64,000 nt of DNA from Volvox africanus. Its lineage: Eukaryota > Chlorophyta > Chlorophyceae > Chlamydomonadales > Volvocaceae. The notes below the pieces were generated by a model. The model saw only the letters and a program-made list of their open reading frames with translations. It made no database searches and had not been told where the DNA came from. Shown here piece by piece: positions 24,259 to 34,845 of this stretch. The stretch covers positions 1 to 64,000 of the forward strand of contig BSDZ01000043.1 in the NCBI GenBank assembly GCA_030268105.1. Direction: 5' to 3'. How positions within the stretch are numbered: position 1 is the stretch's first letter; the number at the start of each line of letters is the position of its first letter. The position numbers and the translations under genes are program-made.

Positions 24259-25084
24259 TGTTGTGCTACGGTTCGTTTCCCACCGATGCGTAGGTCGATG
24301 CGACCCTACAAGGCGAAGTGTTATCTTGATGAACGCATGAATGATTATTGCATATGAATGAACCTGCATGATATAGATGTATTCGCATACATTTATATAT
24401 GCATTTGGCATGTTATCATTATCCATCGCGACATCGCATCATGGCAAATCCGCCTAGCATGCATGAAATACCGAATCATTGAAGTGCGCATTATGCTCGT
24501 GCTATGAAACGATAAGTAATATTATTTGATATAATATTACTTCATTACAGCACACGTTGAGAGCGCCGCACTCGTCGCGATGCATGCCTTGCAACCGAAT
24601 ATCGTTATTCAGACCCTTGCATCATGCGAATGCCGGAAAGGCTTATACGTTGTTATGCTTGGACATCGCCTATACGCAGTAGGGTTGTCACACTTAGGAT
24701 CGGCCTCCTAGTGTGAATCGTACGACATTGCAATGCTACGAGTATAACAGATGCGAGGACGGCTAAGCAAAAAAAGACATTCGATACCGGAGAACACTCG
24801 TGTGTTCTACACTATAATCACTATACGCTATTCTACTTAGCCCGAGCTAAGCCTAAACTTCGCTTATCACCGCCGCGTGATGATTGCTTGCTTCCGGCGC
24901 TGACGGCGATTTCGTCCATTGCACCGCTTTGATCTGTAAGACTGTAAGTTATATCTCTTCTTGTCTTGAAGTCTTCCGCTGTCTCTGTTTGCTCGCGCTT
25001 GCCTTGCTGTACTTGCAAGTGCTCGCGCATCGGTGTCGAAAGCCTTCAGACGTGCATGAGCAAACACGAAGGAGAGGTACAACA
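24259..25084 (+). mobile_element. 5' LTR of chromovirus R1 (826 bp)
   Basis: It begins TGTTGTGCTACGG and ends GGAGAGGTACAACA, so the tips are the inverted repeat TGTTGT/ACAACA. It contains the AT hairpin AGTAATATTAT...ATAATATTACTT and the palindrome CCGAATA-loop-TATTCAG that recur in the other LTRs. It is followed by a PBS. Confidence 0.92.
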
Positions 25085-25087
25085 AAT

Positions 25088-25105
25088 TGGTATCGAGACA
25101 GGTTC
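25088..25105 (+). promoter_or_regulatory. Primer binding site of R1
   Basis: Three bases after the LTR comes TGGTATCGAGACAGGTTC. TGG complements the CCA end of a tRNA, and the first eight bases, TGGTATC(A/G), resemble the initiator-Met PBS of plant elements (TGGTATCAGAGC). The exact primer tRNA is not certain. R2, R3, R4 and B3 carry the same site; B1 and B2 carry TGGTAGTGAGAC and TGGTAGCGAGAC. Confidence 0.7.
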
Positions 25106-25151
25106 GTTGCCTAACTGTCTCTCTTTGTCTAATCGGAAGTAGGTTCTTTCT

Positions 25152-25585
25152 ATGGCGAGTTCCAGCGACGAACCACGAGGACCGCTAGATACTTTTGCTG
25201 AAGACCTAGGCCGCGCCATTTTGGACGCCGCCGCTTCCGGTTTGTAATTGTTTAATTGCTTTTACTTAGATTGCTGCACTTGTTGTGTAAGTGTACGCTC
25301 TGAGTCGCAGGTAATCTCAGTGCACCGGCATTGCTTGCCGCGGCGACTGAGACCGGCTTTCGTCCGGACCATTTGGTGACTCTCATCGCCCAAACTACGG
25401 AGATCAGGACTCAGCTGGGCAAGTACTTGCTGAGTTTACTGAATCTTCTCAAGAGTACTGTCAGTAGGCTCACTGAATCACTTTGTACTCTTGCCTTTGC
25501 GATAGAAGTCGGCTTCTATTACGCAAACCTAGGGTATCGTTTCGTGCTCCATGTCCGTGAAACACGACGATACGCCGCACACTAG
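25152..25585 (+). CDS. ORF0: short spliced ORF upstream of R1 gag
   Basis: Exon 1 (25,152-25,239) starts ATG and reads MASSSDEPRGPLDTFAEDLG and on to AAAS. The frame then meets TAA within a 71-bp GT...AG interval (25,240-25,310, donor GTTTGT, acceptor GAGTCGCAG). Exon 2 (25,311-25,585) continues in phase with APALLAA, LIAQTTEIRTQLGKYL and a Leu-rich helix. The total is 363 nt, 120 residues. The peptide is conserved in R2, R3 and R4, and recognisably in the B3 leader despite strong nucleotide divergence. Exon 2 overlaps the gag ATG (25,551) in another frame. It could instead be part of gag joined by a second unseen intron. Function unknown. Confidence 0.5.
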
Positions 25586-26786
25586 CCTAGCTAGCCAACC
25601 CGATTTTGTTGTGGCTGCTAGAGCACCGGATAGAGGTCTTGAGACTGTTGGCACGCGAGCCACTCAAGAGCCCCTTGTCCTTCAGACCCCTGCTCACTTA
25701 ATTGTGCCGCATTCAGCAGTTAATACGAATATGGACAACACTGCTGGACCAAGGGTTCTGCCATTACCTCAAGCTCGAGGGCATGATGACATCCCTGAGG
25801 TGATGAGATTGTCAATTCCCGTTCCTAGGCTCAATATCTCGCTAACTGAAAAGACAGCAGGACATAGCATAGCCGATGCAACTCGTGCGTACGTGCGTAA
25901 CGCTAAAAAGTATCTCCAGGCTGTTCATGGTGGCGATAATGATGGTATCAGGTGTCTCTTCGTTGGTAACACCCTCGAGGGCTCAGCAAAGGACTGGTAT
26001 CGCGAATGGACCACCGCCCGGGGCGACTATACCTTTGACGAGATGAACGCCGCTTTGCTCGCACGGTTCGCTACTGAGGTTCAAGCACGTGATGTGGAGG
26101 CTCGTAAGGTTTTGGCAGCCGGTAGCTACCACATGCGTCGGGGTGAAAATGTACCTGCGTACCAGTCACGCTTCGAAGCACTTGTGACCCCCATTGCTGA
26201 TCTCACTGAAACCGAGCGTGTCTTTTGGTTTAAGCGAGGCCTGACGAAACTTTTGGCTAAATGGTGCGCTACTGACTTGGCTGGGGTGCCGATCAAGTCG
26301 TATGATGCCTTGGTCACTTTTGCTAAGGGTACGGAGATACGACTCCTTGCCGGTGAGGAAGAAGTCAAGTCTGTCCCTCGTGCAAATGCCATGCAAGTGC
26401 AGGATCCGCTTGGGGAAGCTGTAGCTCGTGACCAGGAACTCGGAGCGACCCGCCCCACGCCTACTGCCGCAACGCGACGCAGCAACTGGCAACGCCAGGC
26501 GCGCGGGGGCGCTAGCTCGGGTGTCCGCGGGTCAGGAGGAGCAGGTCCGAGCTCGGACCCAGCTAAGAGCAGGAAGCGTGGTGGTGCGCCGTCGTCGGCA
26601 GCCGCACAGCGCTCTGACCCCAATGCGAAGCGGACTCGCATGGATGACTCGTTTATGCCAAAATGGAATTGCAATCGTTCCGAATTCGAACGTCGGAAAG
26701 CGGCCAATGTTTGTCTACGGTGCGCGGAGAGTCATCCTACGAAGGATTGCCCGTTACTGCCGCCGTTTGTACCTCAGCCGAAATAG
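25551..26786 (+). CDS. gag: Gag of chromovirus R1 (411 aa, intact)
   Basis: This is the structural polyprotein that forms the virus-like particle. A retrotransposon Gag core lies at about residues 100-240 (AKDWYREW, TFDEM-AALLARF, YQSRFEALV, FKRGL). A basic Arg/Gly/Ser stretch (310-365) precedes a zinc knuckle near the C-terminus. The knuckle is C-x2-C-x3-H-x4-C, one residue shorter than the usual x4 spacing. The ORF ends in UAG and pol follows in the same frame. Confidence 0.92.
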   Translation: MSVKHDDTPHTSLASQPDFVVAARAPDRGLETVGTRATQEPLVLQTPAHLIVPHSAVNTNMDNTAGPRVLPLPQARGHDDIPEVMRLSIPVPRLNISLTEKTAGHSIADATRAYVRNAKKYLQAVHGGDNDGIRCLFVGNTLEGSAKDWYREWTTARGDYTFDEMNAALLARFATEVQARDVEARKVLAAGSYHMRRGENVPAYQSRFEALVTPIADLTETERVFWFKRGLTKLLAKWCATDLAGVPIKSYDALVTFAKGTEIRLLAGEEEVKSVPRANAMQVQDPLGEAVARDQELGATRPTPTAATRRSNWQRQARGGASSGVRGSGGAGPSSDPAKSRKRGGAPSSAAAQRSDPNAKRTRMDDSFMPKWNCNRSEFERRKAANVCLRCAESHPTKDCPLLPPFVPQPK

Positions 26787-29029
26787 GGGCTTGCCCGGGT
26801 TCCTGTGGAGGGGGCACCGCCCGGGATTTCTGAACTAACGCGTGGTCGGTGGTCATCCTTACGGCCAGCCGTGAAGGCATTGTTGCCTTGCGTACTTGGA
26901 CACATCGAGCGAGTTATTGTGCGACGCATCACGCTTGACGGACGCACGGGACTTCTCTACTTCGATCCGTTGTGTAATTTGTTTACACTTCGCCGTCCCC
27001 TGTCGTCTATCGATCTGTCTAACCACGTGGTTTTGTTCATCCCCTCGTCTCTGCGTGAGATTTCGGAACAGTTGGCCGTTTATAGGAGATGTAGGCGTCA
27101 ATATCCAGGCACCGCCGCATGTGTATTACTCCCCGCTTTCTGTCGGTGCAAGGCAGAGGCATCGTTAAGGGGTATGCGGCGTGTCCACCGGCTCGAGCCG
27201 GGCACCGTTTTGTTTAATGGTGTGGATCGGGAGGGTACGCTGGCTCCGTGGCCAGGCACATCCTACTCGGTTGACGTTTGGTACGAAGCTCCTGATGAGG
27301 GTGCCGTAGGTTACGGACCCGCCTAACGTTATCTGCTGGGCAGTCGCTCGCAGATAACCGTGTCCCAGTGGTTCAGATCGGTTTGAATGGCCGTACTCTG
27401 AAGGCACTTGTTGACACCGGTGCCAGCGACGACTTCATCTCTGTCGCAGAGGTGAATGCGCTGGGGTTGACCCCAGAGTCGTCTGATTGTCCACAGGTTA
27501 CCCTTGCTGACGGGGGTAAGCATCCCATCGTGGGCAGGATTACCCTTAGCCTATCGATAGGCCCTTTGCATGTTGTGACCCGGCCGTACGTGCTGCAGGG
27601 CTTAGCAGAGACTGCACCGTACATAATGGGGTCTTCGACATTACGGCAGTACCGCGCGCGCATCGACATGGAGACCGCAACCCTGCATATGTGCAAGGGT
27701 ACTTGTTGTACCTCTCGTTCGCGTTTGCTCATAAGTATCTGCACGTCTGAAGGCTTTCGACACCGATGCGTGAGCACTTGCAAGTACAACAAGGCAAGCG
27801 CGAGCAAACAGAGACAGCGGAAGACTTCAAGACAAGAAGAGATATAACTTACAGTCTTACAGATCGGTGCGGTGCAATGGACGCAATCACCGTCAGCGCC
27901 GGAAGAAAGCAATCATCACGCGGCGGTGATAGCGAAGTTTAGGCTTAGCTCGGGCTAAGTAGAGTAGCATATAGCAATGATAATGTAGAACACACGAGTG
28001 TTCTCCTGTGTCGAATATCTTATCTTGCTTAGCCGTCTGTTATACTCGTATAGCCGTCTGTTATAACGTCCTTGCATCTGTTATACTCGTAGCATCCCGA
28101 TGCCGTACGATTCACACTAGGAGGCCGATCCTAAGTGTGACAACCCTACTGCGTATAGGCGATGTCCATGTATAACAACGTATAAGCCTTTCCGGCATTC
28201 GCATGATGCAAGGGTCCGAATAACGATATTCGGTTGCAAGGCATGCATCGCGACGAGTGCGGCGCTCTCAACGTGTGCTGTAATGAAGTAATATTATATC
28301 AAATAATATTACTTATCGTTTCGTAGCACGAGCATAATGCGCACTTCAATGATTCGGTAATCCATGCATGCTAGGCGGATTTGCCATGATGCGATGTCGT
28401 GATGGATAATGATAACATGCCAAATGCATATATAAATGTATGCGAATACATCTATATCATGCAGGTTCATTCATATGCAATAGTCATTCATGCGTTCATC
28501 AAGATAACACTTCGCCTCGTAGGGTCGCATCAACCTACGTATCGGCGGGAAATGAACCGTAGCACAACAGTACTCTGTCGATTAAGGTACCTTTCCTGTC
28601 GTTCGAACATGTCACACCAAAGGAGGGCGAAGCTGAGGCGGTGCCTATGGTTAATTTCGCTGTGACCGCAATGGCCGCAGGAATCGAACCAGATCTAGTC
28701 GGGCGTAAGGAGGCCGTCCGTTTGTTACGGTAGGGTGCCCACGGACTGCTTTTGAGGCCGCGGGTGGGCTGTTGTGCCACCACCGTGCAGATTTCAATAT
28801 ATCCTGAGGTTGAGGCCCTACTGTCGCAGTATGAGGACGTCTTTAAAGATATCCCTGGCCTACCACCTATGCGTCCTGTTGATCACACAATCCCTCTTAT
28901 GCCTGGAGCGCAGCCTACGGCCCAGCCAATTTACAGGTAGAGTCCATTGGAGCTGGACGAGGTGAAGCGCCAGGTGACGGATTTGCTCGCGAAGGGTATG
29001 ATACGCCCCAGCACATCCCCGTATTCTGC
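26787..29029 (+). pseudogene. pol: Broken, truncated pol of R1
   Basis: The frame continues from the gag UAG through [14 protein letters not shown] 10-nt deletion near 27,316 (relative to R2) then shifts it just before the protease. Protease sequence resumes at 27,368 ([10 protein letters not shown]). The reading frame is next interrupted at 27,703 by the nested solo LTR, resumes at 28,570 (SIKVPFLSF), has a further nonsense change (TAG for CGG near 28,730), and stops at 29,029 at the start of RT (RPSTSPYSA). The rest of pol and the 3' LTR are lost at a junction with R2. Confidence 0.9.
27704..28569 (-). mobile_element. Solo LTR nested in R1 pol, antisense, with 5-bp TSD
   Basis: This is a complete LTR (866 bp) in reverse orientation flanked by GTACT at 27,699-27,703 and 28,570-28,574. 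The uninterrupted R2 sequence reads GGGTACTCTGTCG, so the insertion site is exact. The LTR is longer than its relatives because of a local duplication of CCGTCTGTTATA(A)C near 28,030-28,090. It is the product of recombination between two LTRs of an inserted element. Confidence 0.92.
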
Positions 29030-29105
29030 GTTCATCAAGATAACACTTCGCCTTGTAGGGTCGCATCAACCTACACATCGGAGGGAAACGAACCGTAGCA
29101 CAACA
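29030..29105 (-). mobile_element. Truncated 3' LTR of R2 (76 bp)
   Basis: Only the first 76 bases of the LTR (antisense) remain, ending GTAGCACAACA. The junction with R1 at CTGC/GTTC shares two to three bases (TGC), as expected for a deletion by end joining. Confidence 0.85.
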
Positions 29106-29121
29106 ATTATCCCCCCTCCCG
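29106..29121 (-). promoter_or_regulatory. Polypurine tract of R2
   Basis: Read on the minus strand, ATACGGGAGGGGGGATAAT lies directly before the LTR tip TGTTGTGC. This is the plus-strand priming site of reverse transcription. R5 has the same GGGGGGATAAT. Confidence 0.8.
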
Positions 29122-29163
29122 TATGCAGCGTCCTCGCTGCTTCATACAGCATCGACTGCAGGG

Positions 29164-32100
29164 TCATTGGGCTTGCGTGGCACGTTTGCGGGCTTCCTCG
29201 AGCAGGGGCTTCATGTCCTGCGAGAAGTTGCGTGCCGGTTCCCATGAGTTGTGCTCGCTGGTATACCCTGTCCACTTGACCAAGTACTCGTGTACTGTCC
29301 GCTTACGTCGGTGTCGGCCCACACGACGTGCGCGATAATCTAACACCCGCTCCACATCGTAAAACTTCTGTTTACCAGTGATCCAGGTCTCGGGAACTGG
29401 TTCTATCGCTGCGGGGGCGTTAGCAGGCTCAGGGACGGGTTCCGTACCACGATAAGGACGAACAAGCGATACGTGAAACGTGGGGTGAATGGTCATATCA
29501 GCGGGCAATGCAAGCTCCACAGCCACATTCCCAACCATGCGCATGACAGGATACGGACCAATCCAGCGGGGTAAGAGTTTTCGGGATCCGTCGGCCAAGG
29601 AACGCAAGTTCTTGGTGCTTAGCAACACGAGTTTCCCTTCCGAAAACGTCACATCCTGCTTGGATTTGTTGTAGTATTCCGTCGTTCGTTGCTGCGCCGC
29701 GTCCAAACACGACTTCGCGTCTGTGATTCGGGACATAAAAAACTTGGCAAAAAGTTTAGCAGCAGGCACGTTCACTTCCAACTCACGCCACACGGGTAGC
29801 GCGGGATGAAACCCGTAGTTGAGAAAGAACGGACTTTTGCCTGTAGAGCGGTTAACAGCATTGTTAAGCGCGAATTCTGCCGCAGTCAAATACGTATCCC
29901 AAACGAGAGGTGTGCGACCAGCATAATTGCGCAACATATCACCCAACGTGCGGTTTGTGCGTTCGGTTTGACCATCAGTCTGCGGGTGGTACGCTGTGCT
30001 CAGGTTGACACGCATGCCAACTAGCTTGCAGAGTGCTTCCCAAAACTTAGACGTGAACTGTCCACCGCGGTCCGAGATCACATTTTTGGGAACCCCGTGT
30101 AACCGAACCACATTGTCGAAAAACAAACGTGCGGTTTGCTCAGCCGTGCAGGATGATGTGCATGGTGCTAGGTGGACCATCTTAGTCAGACGATCAACCA
30201 TTACGAACACCGCATCATATCCCCCCTCAGTTTTGGGCAGCGCGACTATGAAGTCCATGGAAACACTTTCCCAAGGCGCATCCGGGACAGGCAACGGTTG
30301 CAACAACCCATGACCCTTACCGGACAAAGCCTTATTGCGCTGGCACAGACTGCATGTCTGTACGAAGTTCGCCGCATCGTTAGCCAAACGAGGCCACCAA
30401 AAGGAACGTTGCACCAACTCGACCAACCGCTTGCTACCAGGGTGTCCTGCTAACGGGTCCTCGTGGAACCACGCAAGGATGTCGTAGCGTAGCGCGTCGT
30501 CGTTCGGAACGACGATTTGCGTAGCTGCACCCTCCGTCCGTAGCCAAAGGCCATTCTGCTTGCGAAGGTTTTCTACATTAGGCGGTTCTGAGAACCAGGC
30601 ATCAGCATTGTAGGCCACCTTCAACCGCTCCGCGAGGTCCGTCGTGATCGGCACCTCCTCGTTATGCGGTCGCACGACGGGCGCTGCTAAAATTGCAGCG
30701 TGTAGCAACGGATGTCGACTGAGAGCATCGGCAATATTTAGTTTACCAGAAATGTACTCCCAGGTGCAGTCGAACCTAGCTAGGTATTCCATCCACCTAG
30801 CCTGACGGCGGTTCAACGTCGGAACGCTTTGCAAAAACGTTAGGGGCTTGTGGTCAGTCTTTAAAGTAAATGGGCGTCCCTCGAGGTAACAGTGCCATTC
30901 CTTTAAAGCATGCAGCACTGCCAGAAGCTCCTGTTCCCCGGTGGTGTAGCAAATCTCCGCACCAGAAAACTTCTTACTCGTGAAAGTGATCAGTCGCCCT
31001 TTCTGTAACAATACAGCGCCACTTCCAAATACTGAGGCATCAGACACTACCTCAACACGAAACGGCAACGAGTAATCAGGGAATGCAAGGGTGACATCTT
31101 CGGCAACGGTTCGCTTGAGCTGTTCGAATGCCCGCTGGCATTGCAACGTCCACGACTCGAGCGAAACAAAAACGCCTTTGCGAGTTAAGTTAGTAAGCGG
31201 GGCCGCAATGATGGGATATTTTTCAATGAACTTCCGGAAATAATTGGTCAAGCCAAGGAACTTACGCAGCTCCGTGAGGTTCTGAGGCGCGGGCCAATCG
31301 CGAACCACGGCGACCTTCCGCGGGTCCATCTTCACACCAGTGGCCGACACAATGTGGCCCAAATATTCCACCTGAGGCTGCGCCCAAAAGCATTTGGCGC
31401 GTTTAGCAAACAATTGCTCCCGCCTCATAACGTCGAGCACGAGCCGAAGATGCTCCAAGTGCTCCTCGCGCGTCTTAGAATAAACCAAGATGTCATCCAG
31501 GTAGCAAACAACGAACCTGTCGATAAACGGCCTAAACATTCGGTCCATAACCGCCTGAAACGTTGCAGGGGCATTAGTCAAACCAAACGATAGAACCGTA
31601 TACTCAAAGTGACCGAAGGGCGTCCGAAAAGCGGTTTTCGGGATATCAGAGGCAGCGATGCGAATCTGATTATAGCCCTGTTGCAAGTCAATCGAGGAAA
31701 AATAAGCCGAGCCCTTCAGCTTATCCAACAGGTCGTCAACGCGTGGCAAAGGGTAGCGATTTTTCACCGTACTCGCATTCAACCCCCGGTAATCGATGCA
31801 CATGTGCAAGGTCCCATCCTTCTTACCGACGAACAAAATCGGTGCAGAATACGGGGATGTGCTGGGTCGTATCATACCCTTCGCGAGCAAATCCGTCACC
31901 TGGCGCTTCACCTCGTCCAGCTCCAATGGACTCAACCTGTACATTGGCCGGGCCGTAGGCTGCGCTCCAGGCATGAGAGGGATTGTGTGATCAACAGGAC
32001 GCATAGGTGGTAGGCCAGGGATATCTTTAAAGACGTCCTCATACTGCGACAGTAGGGCCTCAACCTCAGGATATATTGAAATCTGCACGGTGGTGGCACA

Positions 32101-33225
32101 ACAGCCCACCCGCGGCCTCAAAAGCAGTCCGTGGGCACCCTTCCGTAACAAACGGACGGCCTCCTTACGCCCGACTAGCTCTGGTACGATTCCTGCGGCC
32201 ATTGCGGTCACAGCGAAATTAACCATAGGCACCGCCTCAGCTTCGCCCTCCTTTGGTGTGACATGTTCGAACGACAGGAAAGGTACCTTAATCGACAGAG
32301 TACCCTTGCACATATGCAGGGTTGCGGTCTCCATGTCGATGCGCGCGCGGTACTGCCGTAATGTCGAAGACCCCATTATGTACGGTGCAGTCTCTGCTAA
32401 GCCCTGCAGCACGTACGGCCGGGTCACAACACGCAAAGGGCCTATCGATAGGCTAAGGGTAATCCTGCCCACGATGGGATGCTTACCCCCGTCAGCAAGG
32501 GTAACCTGTGGACAATCAGACGACTCTGGGGTCAACCCCAGCGCATTCACCTCTGCGACAGAGATGAAGTCGTCGCTGGCACCGGTGTCAACAAGTGCCT
32601 TCAGAGTACGGCCATTCAAACCGATCTGAACCACTGGGACACGGTTATCTACGAGCGACTGCCCAGCAGATAACGTTAGTGCACTTAGGGCGGGTCCGTA
32701 ACCTACGGCACCCTCATCAGGAGCTTCGTACCAAACGTCAACCGAGTAGGATGTGCCTGGCCACAGAGCCAGCGTACCCTCCCGATCCACACCATTAAAC
32801 AAAACGGTGCCCGGCTCGAACCGGTGGACACACCGCATACCCCTTAACGATGCCTCTGCCTTGCGCTGACAGAAGGCGGGGAGTAATACACATGCGGCGG
32901 TGCCTGGATATTGACGCCTACATCTCCTATAAACGGCCAACTGTTCCGACATCTCACGCAGAGACGAGGGGGTGAACAAAACCACGTGGTTAGACAGATC
33001 GATAGACAACAGGGGACGGCGAGGTGTAAACAAATTACACAACGGATCGAAGCAGAGAAGTCCCGTGCGTCCGTCAAGCGTGATGCGTCGCGCAATGACT
33101 CGCTCGATGTGTCCAAGTACGCAAGGCAACAATGCCTTCACGGCTGGCCGTAAGGATGACCACCGACCACGCGTTAGTTCAGAAATCCCGGGCGGTGCCC
33201 CCTCCACAGGAACCCGGGCAAGCCC
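29164..33225 (-). CDS. pol: Pol of chromovirus R2 (intact: protease, RT, RNase H, integrase, chromodomain)
   Basis: This is one open frame from the gag UAG (33,226-33,228) to TGA. The first possible non-ATG start is GTG at 33,207, and no ATG is near, so it is probably made by readthrough of the gag stop. Residues are counted from 33,207. Protease motif LVDTGASDD is at about 205. The RT palm has [13 protein letters not shown] and YLDD (about 568). RNase H has SDAS (about 720) and KTDHKPL. The integrase has an HHCC zinc site ([10 protein letters not shown] to CSLC, about 913-955), catalytic Asp in MDFIVALPK and SDRGGQF, and Glu in GQTERTN. A chromodomain ends the protein ([13 protein letters not shown]). 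The chromodomain directs integration to marked chromatin in this clade. Confidence 0.93.
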   Translation of the reverse strand, partial: GLARVPVEGAPPGISELTRGRWSSLRPAVKALLPCVLGHIERVIARRITLDGRTGLLCFDPLCNLFTPRRPLLSIDLSNHVVLFTPSSLREMSEQLAVYRRCRRQYPGTAACVLLPAFCQRKAEASLRGMRCVHRFEPGTVLFNGVDREGTLALWPGTSYSVDVWYEAPDEGAVGYGPALSALTLSAGQSLVDNRVPVVQIGLNGRTLKALVDTGASDDFISVAEVNALGLTPESSDCPQVTLADGGKHPIVGRITLSLSIGPLRVVTRPYVLQGLAETAPYIMGSSTLRQYRARIDMETATLHMCKGTLSIKVPFLSFEHVTPKEGEAEAVPMVNFAVTAMAAGIVPELVGRKEAVRLLRKGAHGLLLRPRVGCCATTVQISIYPEVEALLSQYEDVFKDIPGLPPMRPVDHTIPLMPGAQPTARPMYRLSPLELDEVKRQVTDLLAKGMIRPSTSPYSAPILFVGKKDGTLHMCIDYRGLNASTVKNRYPLPRVDDLLDKLKGSAYFSSIDLQQGYNQIRIAASDIPKTAFRTPFGHFEYTVLSFGLTNAPATFQAVMDRMFRPFIDRFVVCYLDDILVYSKTREEHLEHLRLVLDVMRREQLFAKRAKCFWAQPQVEYLGHIVSATGVKMDPRKVAVVRDWPAPQNLTELRKFLGLTNYFRKFIEKYPIIAAPLTNLTRKGVFVSLESWTLQCQRAFEQLKRTVAEDVTLAFPDYSLPFRVEVVSDASVFGSGAVLLQKGRLITFTSKKFSGAEICYTTGEQELLAVLHALKEWHCYLEGRPFTLKTDHKPLTFLQSVPTLNRRQARWMEYLARFDCTWEYISGKLNIADALSRHPLLHAAILAAPVVRPHNEEVPITTDLAERLKVAYNADAWFSEPPNVENLRKQNGLWLRTEGAATQIVVPNDDALRYDILAWFHEDPLAGHPGSKRLVELVQRSFWWPRLANDAANFVQTCSLCQRNKALSGKGHGLLQPLPVPDAPWESVSMDFIVALPKTEGGYDAVFVMVDRLTKMVHLAPCTSSCTAEQTARLFFDNVVRLHGVPKNVISDRGGQFTSKFWEALCKLVGMRVNLSTAYHPQTDGQTERTNRTLGDMLRNYAGRTPLVWDTYLTAAEFALNNAVNRSTGKSPFFLNYGFHPALPVWRELEVNVPAAKLFAKFFMSRITDAKSCLDAAQQRTTEYYNKSKQDVTFSEGKLVLLSTKNLRSLADGSRKLLPRWIGPYPVMRMVGNVAVELALPADMTIHPTFHVSLVRPYRGTEPVPEPANAPAAIEPVPETWITGKQKFYDVERVLDYRARRVGRHRRKRTVHEYLVKWTGYTSEHNSWEPARNFSQDMKPLLEEARKRATQAQ

Positions 33226-34379
33226 CTATTTCGGCTGAGGTACAAACGGCGGCAGTAACGGACAATCCTTCGTAGGATGGCTCTCCGCGCACCGTAGACA
33301 AACATTGGCCGCTTTCCGACGTTCGAATTCGGAACGATTGCAATTCCATTTTGGCATAAAGGAGTCATCCGTGCGAGTCCGCTTCGCTTTGGGGTCAGAG
33401 CGCTGTGCGGCTGCCGACGACGGCGCACCACCACGCTTCCTGCTCTTAGCTGGGTCCGAACTCGGACCTGCTCCTCCTGACCCGCGGACACCCGAGCTAG
33501 CGCCCCCGCGCGCCTGGCGTTGCCGGTTGCTGCGTCGCGTTGCGGCAGTAGGCGTGGGGCGGGTCGCTCCGAGTTCCTGGTCGAGAGCTACAGCTTCCCC
33601 AAGCGGATCCTGCACTTGCACAGCATTTGCACGAGGGACAGACTTGACTTCTTCCTCACCGGCAAGGAGTCGTATCTCCGTACCCTTAGCAAAAGTGACC
33701 AAGGCATCATACGACTTGATCGGCACACCAGCCAAGTCAGTAGCGCACCATTTAGCCAAAAGTTTCGTCAGGCCTCGCTTAAACCAAAAGACACGCTCGG
33801 TTTCAGTGAGATCAGCAATGGGGGTCACAAGTGCTTCGAAGCGTGACTGGTACGCAGGTACATTTTCACCCCGACGCATGTGGTAGCTACCGGCTGCCAA
33901 GACCTTACGAGCCTCCACATCACGTGCTTGCACCTCAGTAGCGAACCGTGCGAGCAAAGCGGCGATCATCTCGTCAAAGGTATAGTCGCCCCGGGCGGTG
34001 GTCCATTCGCGATACCAGTCCTTCGCTGAGCCCTCGAGGGTGTTACCAACGAAGAGACACCTGATACCATCATTATCGCCACCATGAACAGCCTGGAGAT
34101 ACTTTTTAGCGTCACGCACGTACGCACGAGTTGCATCGGCTATGCTATGTCCTGGTGTCTTTTCAGTCAGCGAGATATTGAGCCTAGGAACGGGAATTGA
34201 CAATCTCATCACCTCAGGGATGTCATCATGCCCTCGAGCTTGAGGTAATGGAAAAGGGGCTCTTGAGTGGCTCGCGTGCCAACAGTCTCAAGACCTCTAT
34301 CCGGTGCTCTAGCAGCCACAACAAAATCGGGTTGGCTAGCTAAGCTAGTGTGCGGCGTATCGTCGTGTTCCGCGGACAT
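33226..34379 (-). pseudogene. gag: Gag of R2 with an 82-nt internal deletion
   Basis: It starts at ATG (first base 34,379, MSAEHDDTPH) and ends at UAG. Compared with R1, 84 bases between CCCCTT and CCATTACC are replaced by TT near 34,250, which shifts the frame. The remaining 328-codon frame (33,226-34,212) holds the whole Gag core and zinc knuckle, starting from a non-ATG codon. The element therefore has good pol but defective gag. Confidence 0.88.
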
Positions 34380-34845
34380 GGAGCACGAAGCGATACCCTA
34401 GGTTTGCGTAATAGAAGCTGACTTCTATCGCAAAGGCAAGAGTACAAAGCGATTCGGTGAGCCTACCGACAGTACTCTTGAGAAGATTCAGTAAACTCAG
34501 CAAGTACTTGCCCAGCTGAGTCCTGATCTCCGTAGTTTGGGCGATGAGAGTCGCCAAATGGTCCGGACGAAAGCCGGTCTCAGTCGCCGCGGCAAGCAAT
34601 GCCAGTGCACTGAGATTACCTGCGACTCAGAGCGTACACTTACACAACAAGTGCAGCAATCTAAGCAAAAGCAATTAAACAATTACAAACCGGAAGCGGC
34701 GGCGTCCAAAACGGCGCGGCCTAGGTCTTCGGCAAAAGTATCTAGCGGTCCTCGTGGTTCGTCGCTGGAACTCGCCATAGAAAGAACCTACTTCCGATTA
34801 GACAAAGAGAGACAGTTAGGCAACGAACCTGTCTCGATACCAATT
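34380..34845 (-). other. R2 leader with ORF0 and PBS
   Basis: It contains the PBS next to the LTR (TGGTATCGAGACAGG, antisense, ending 34,842), the ORF0 first exon starting at ATG 34,778, the 71-bp GT-AG interval, and the second exon (APALLAAATETG; frame 34,345-34,599). The arrangement matches R1. Confidence 0.65.

Noticed and set aside
26784..26786. UAG as a sense (Gln) codon, as in some ulvophyte algae
   Set aside because: The 1,347-codon R2 pol, both intact gags and all PAN exons use only CAA/CAG for Gln, with no other in-frame TAG or TAA. A reassigned code would show them often.
31354..33886. Plus-strand ORFs of up to 193 codons across R2 (and the matching ones in R1, R3 and R4)
   Set aside because: They are shadows of gag and pol. 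Their length follows from the codon composition of the opposite strand.
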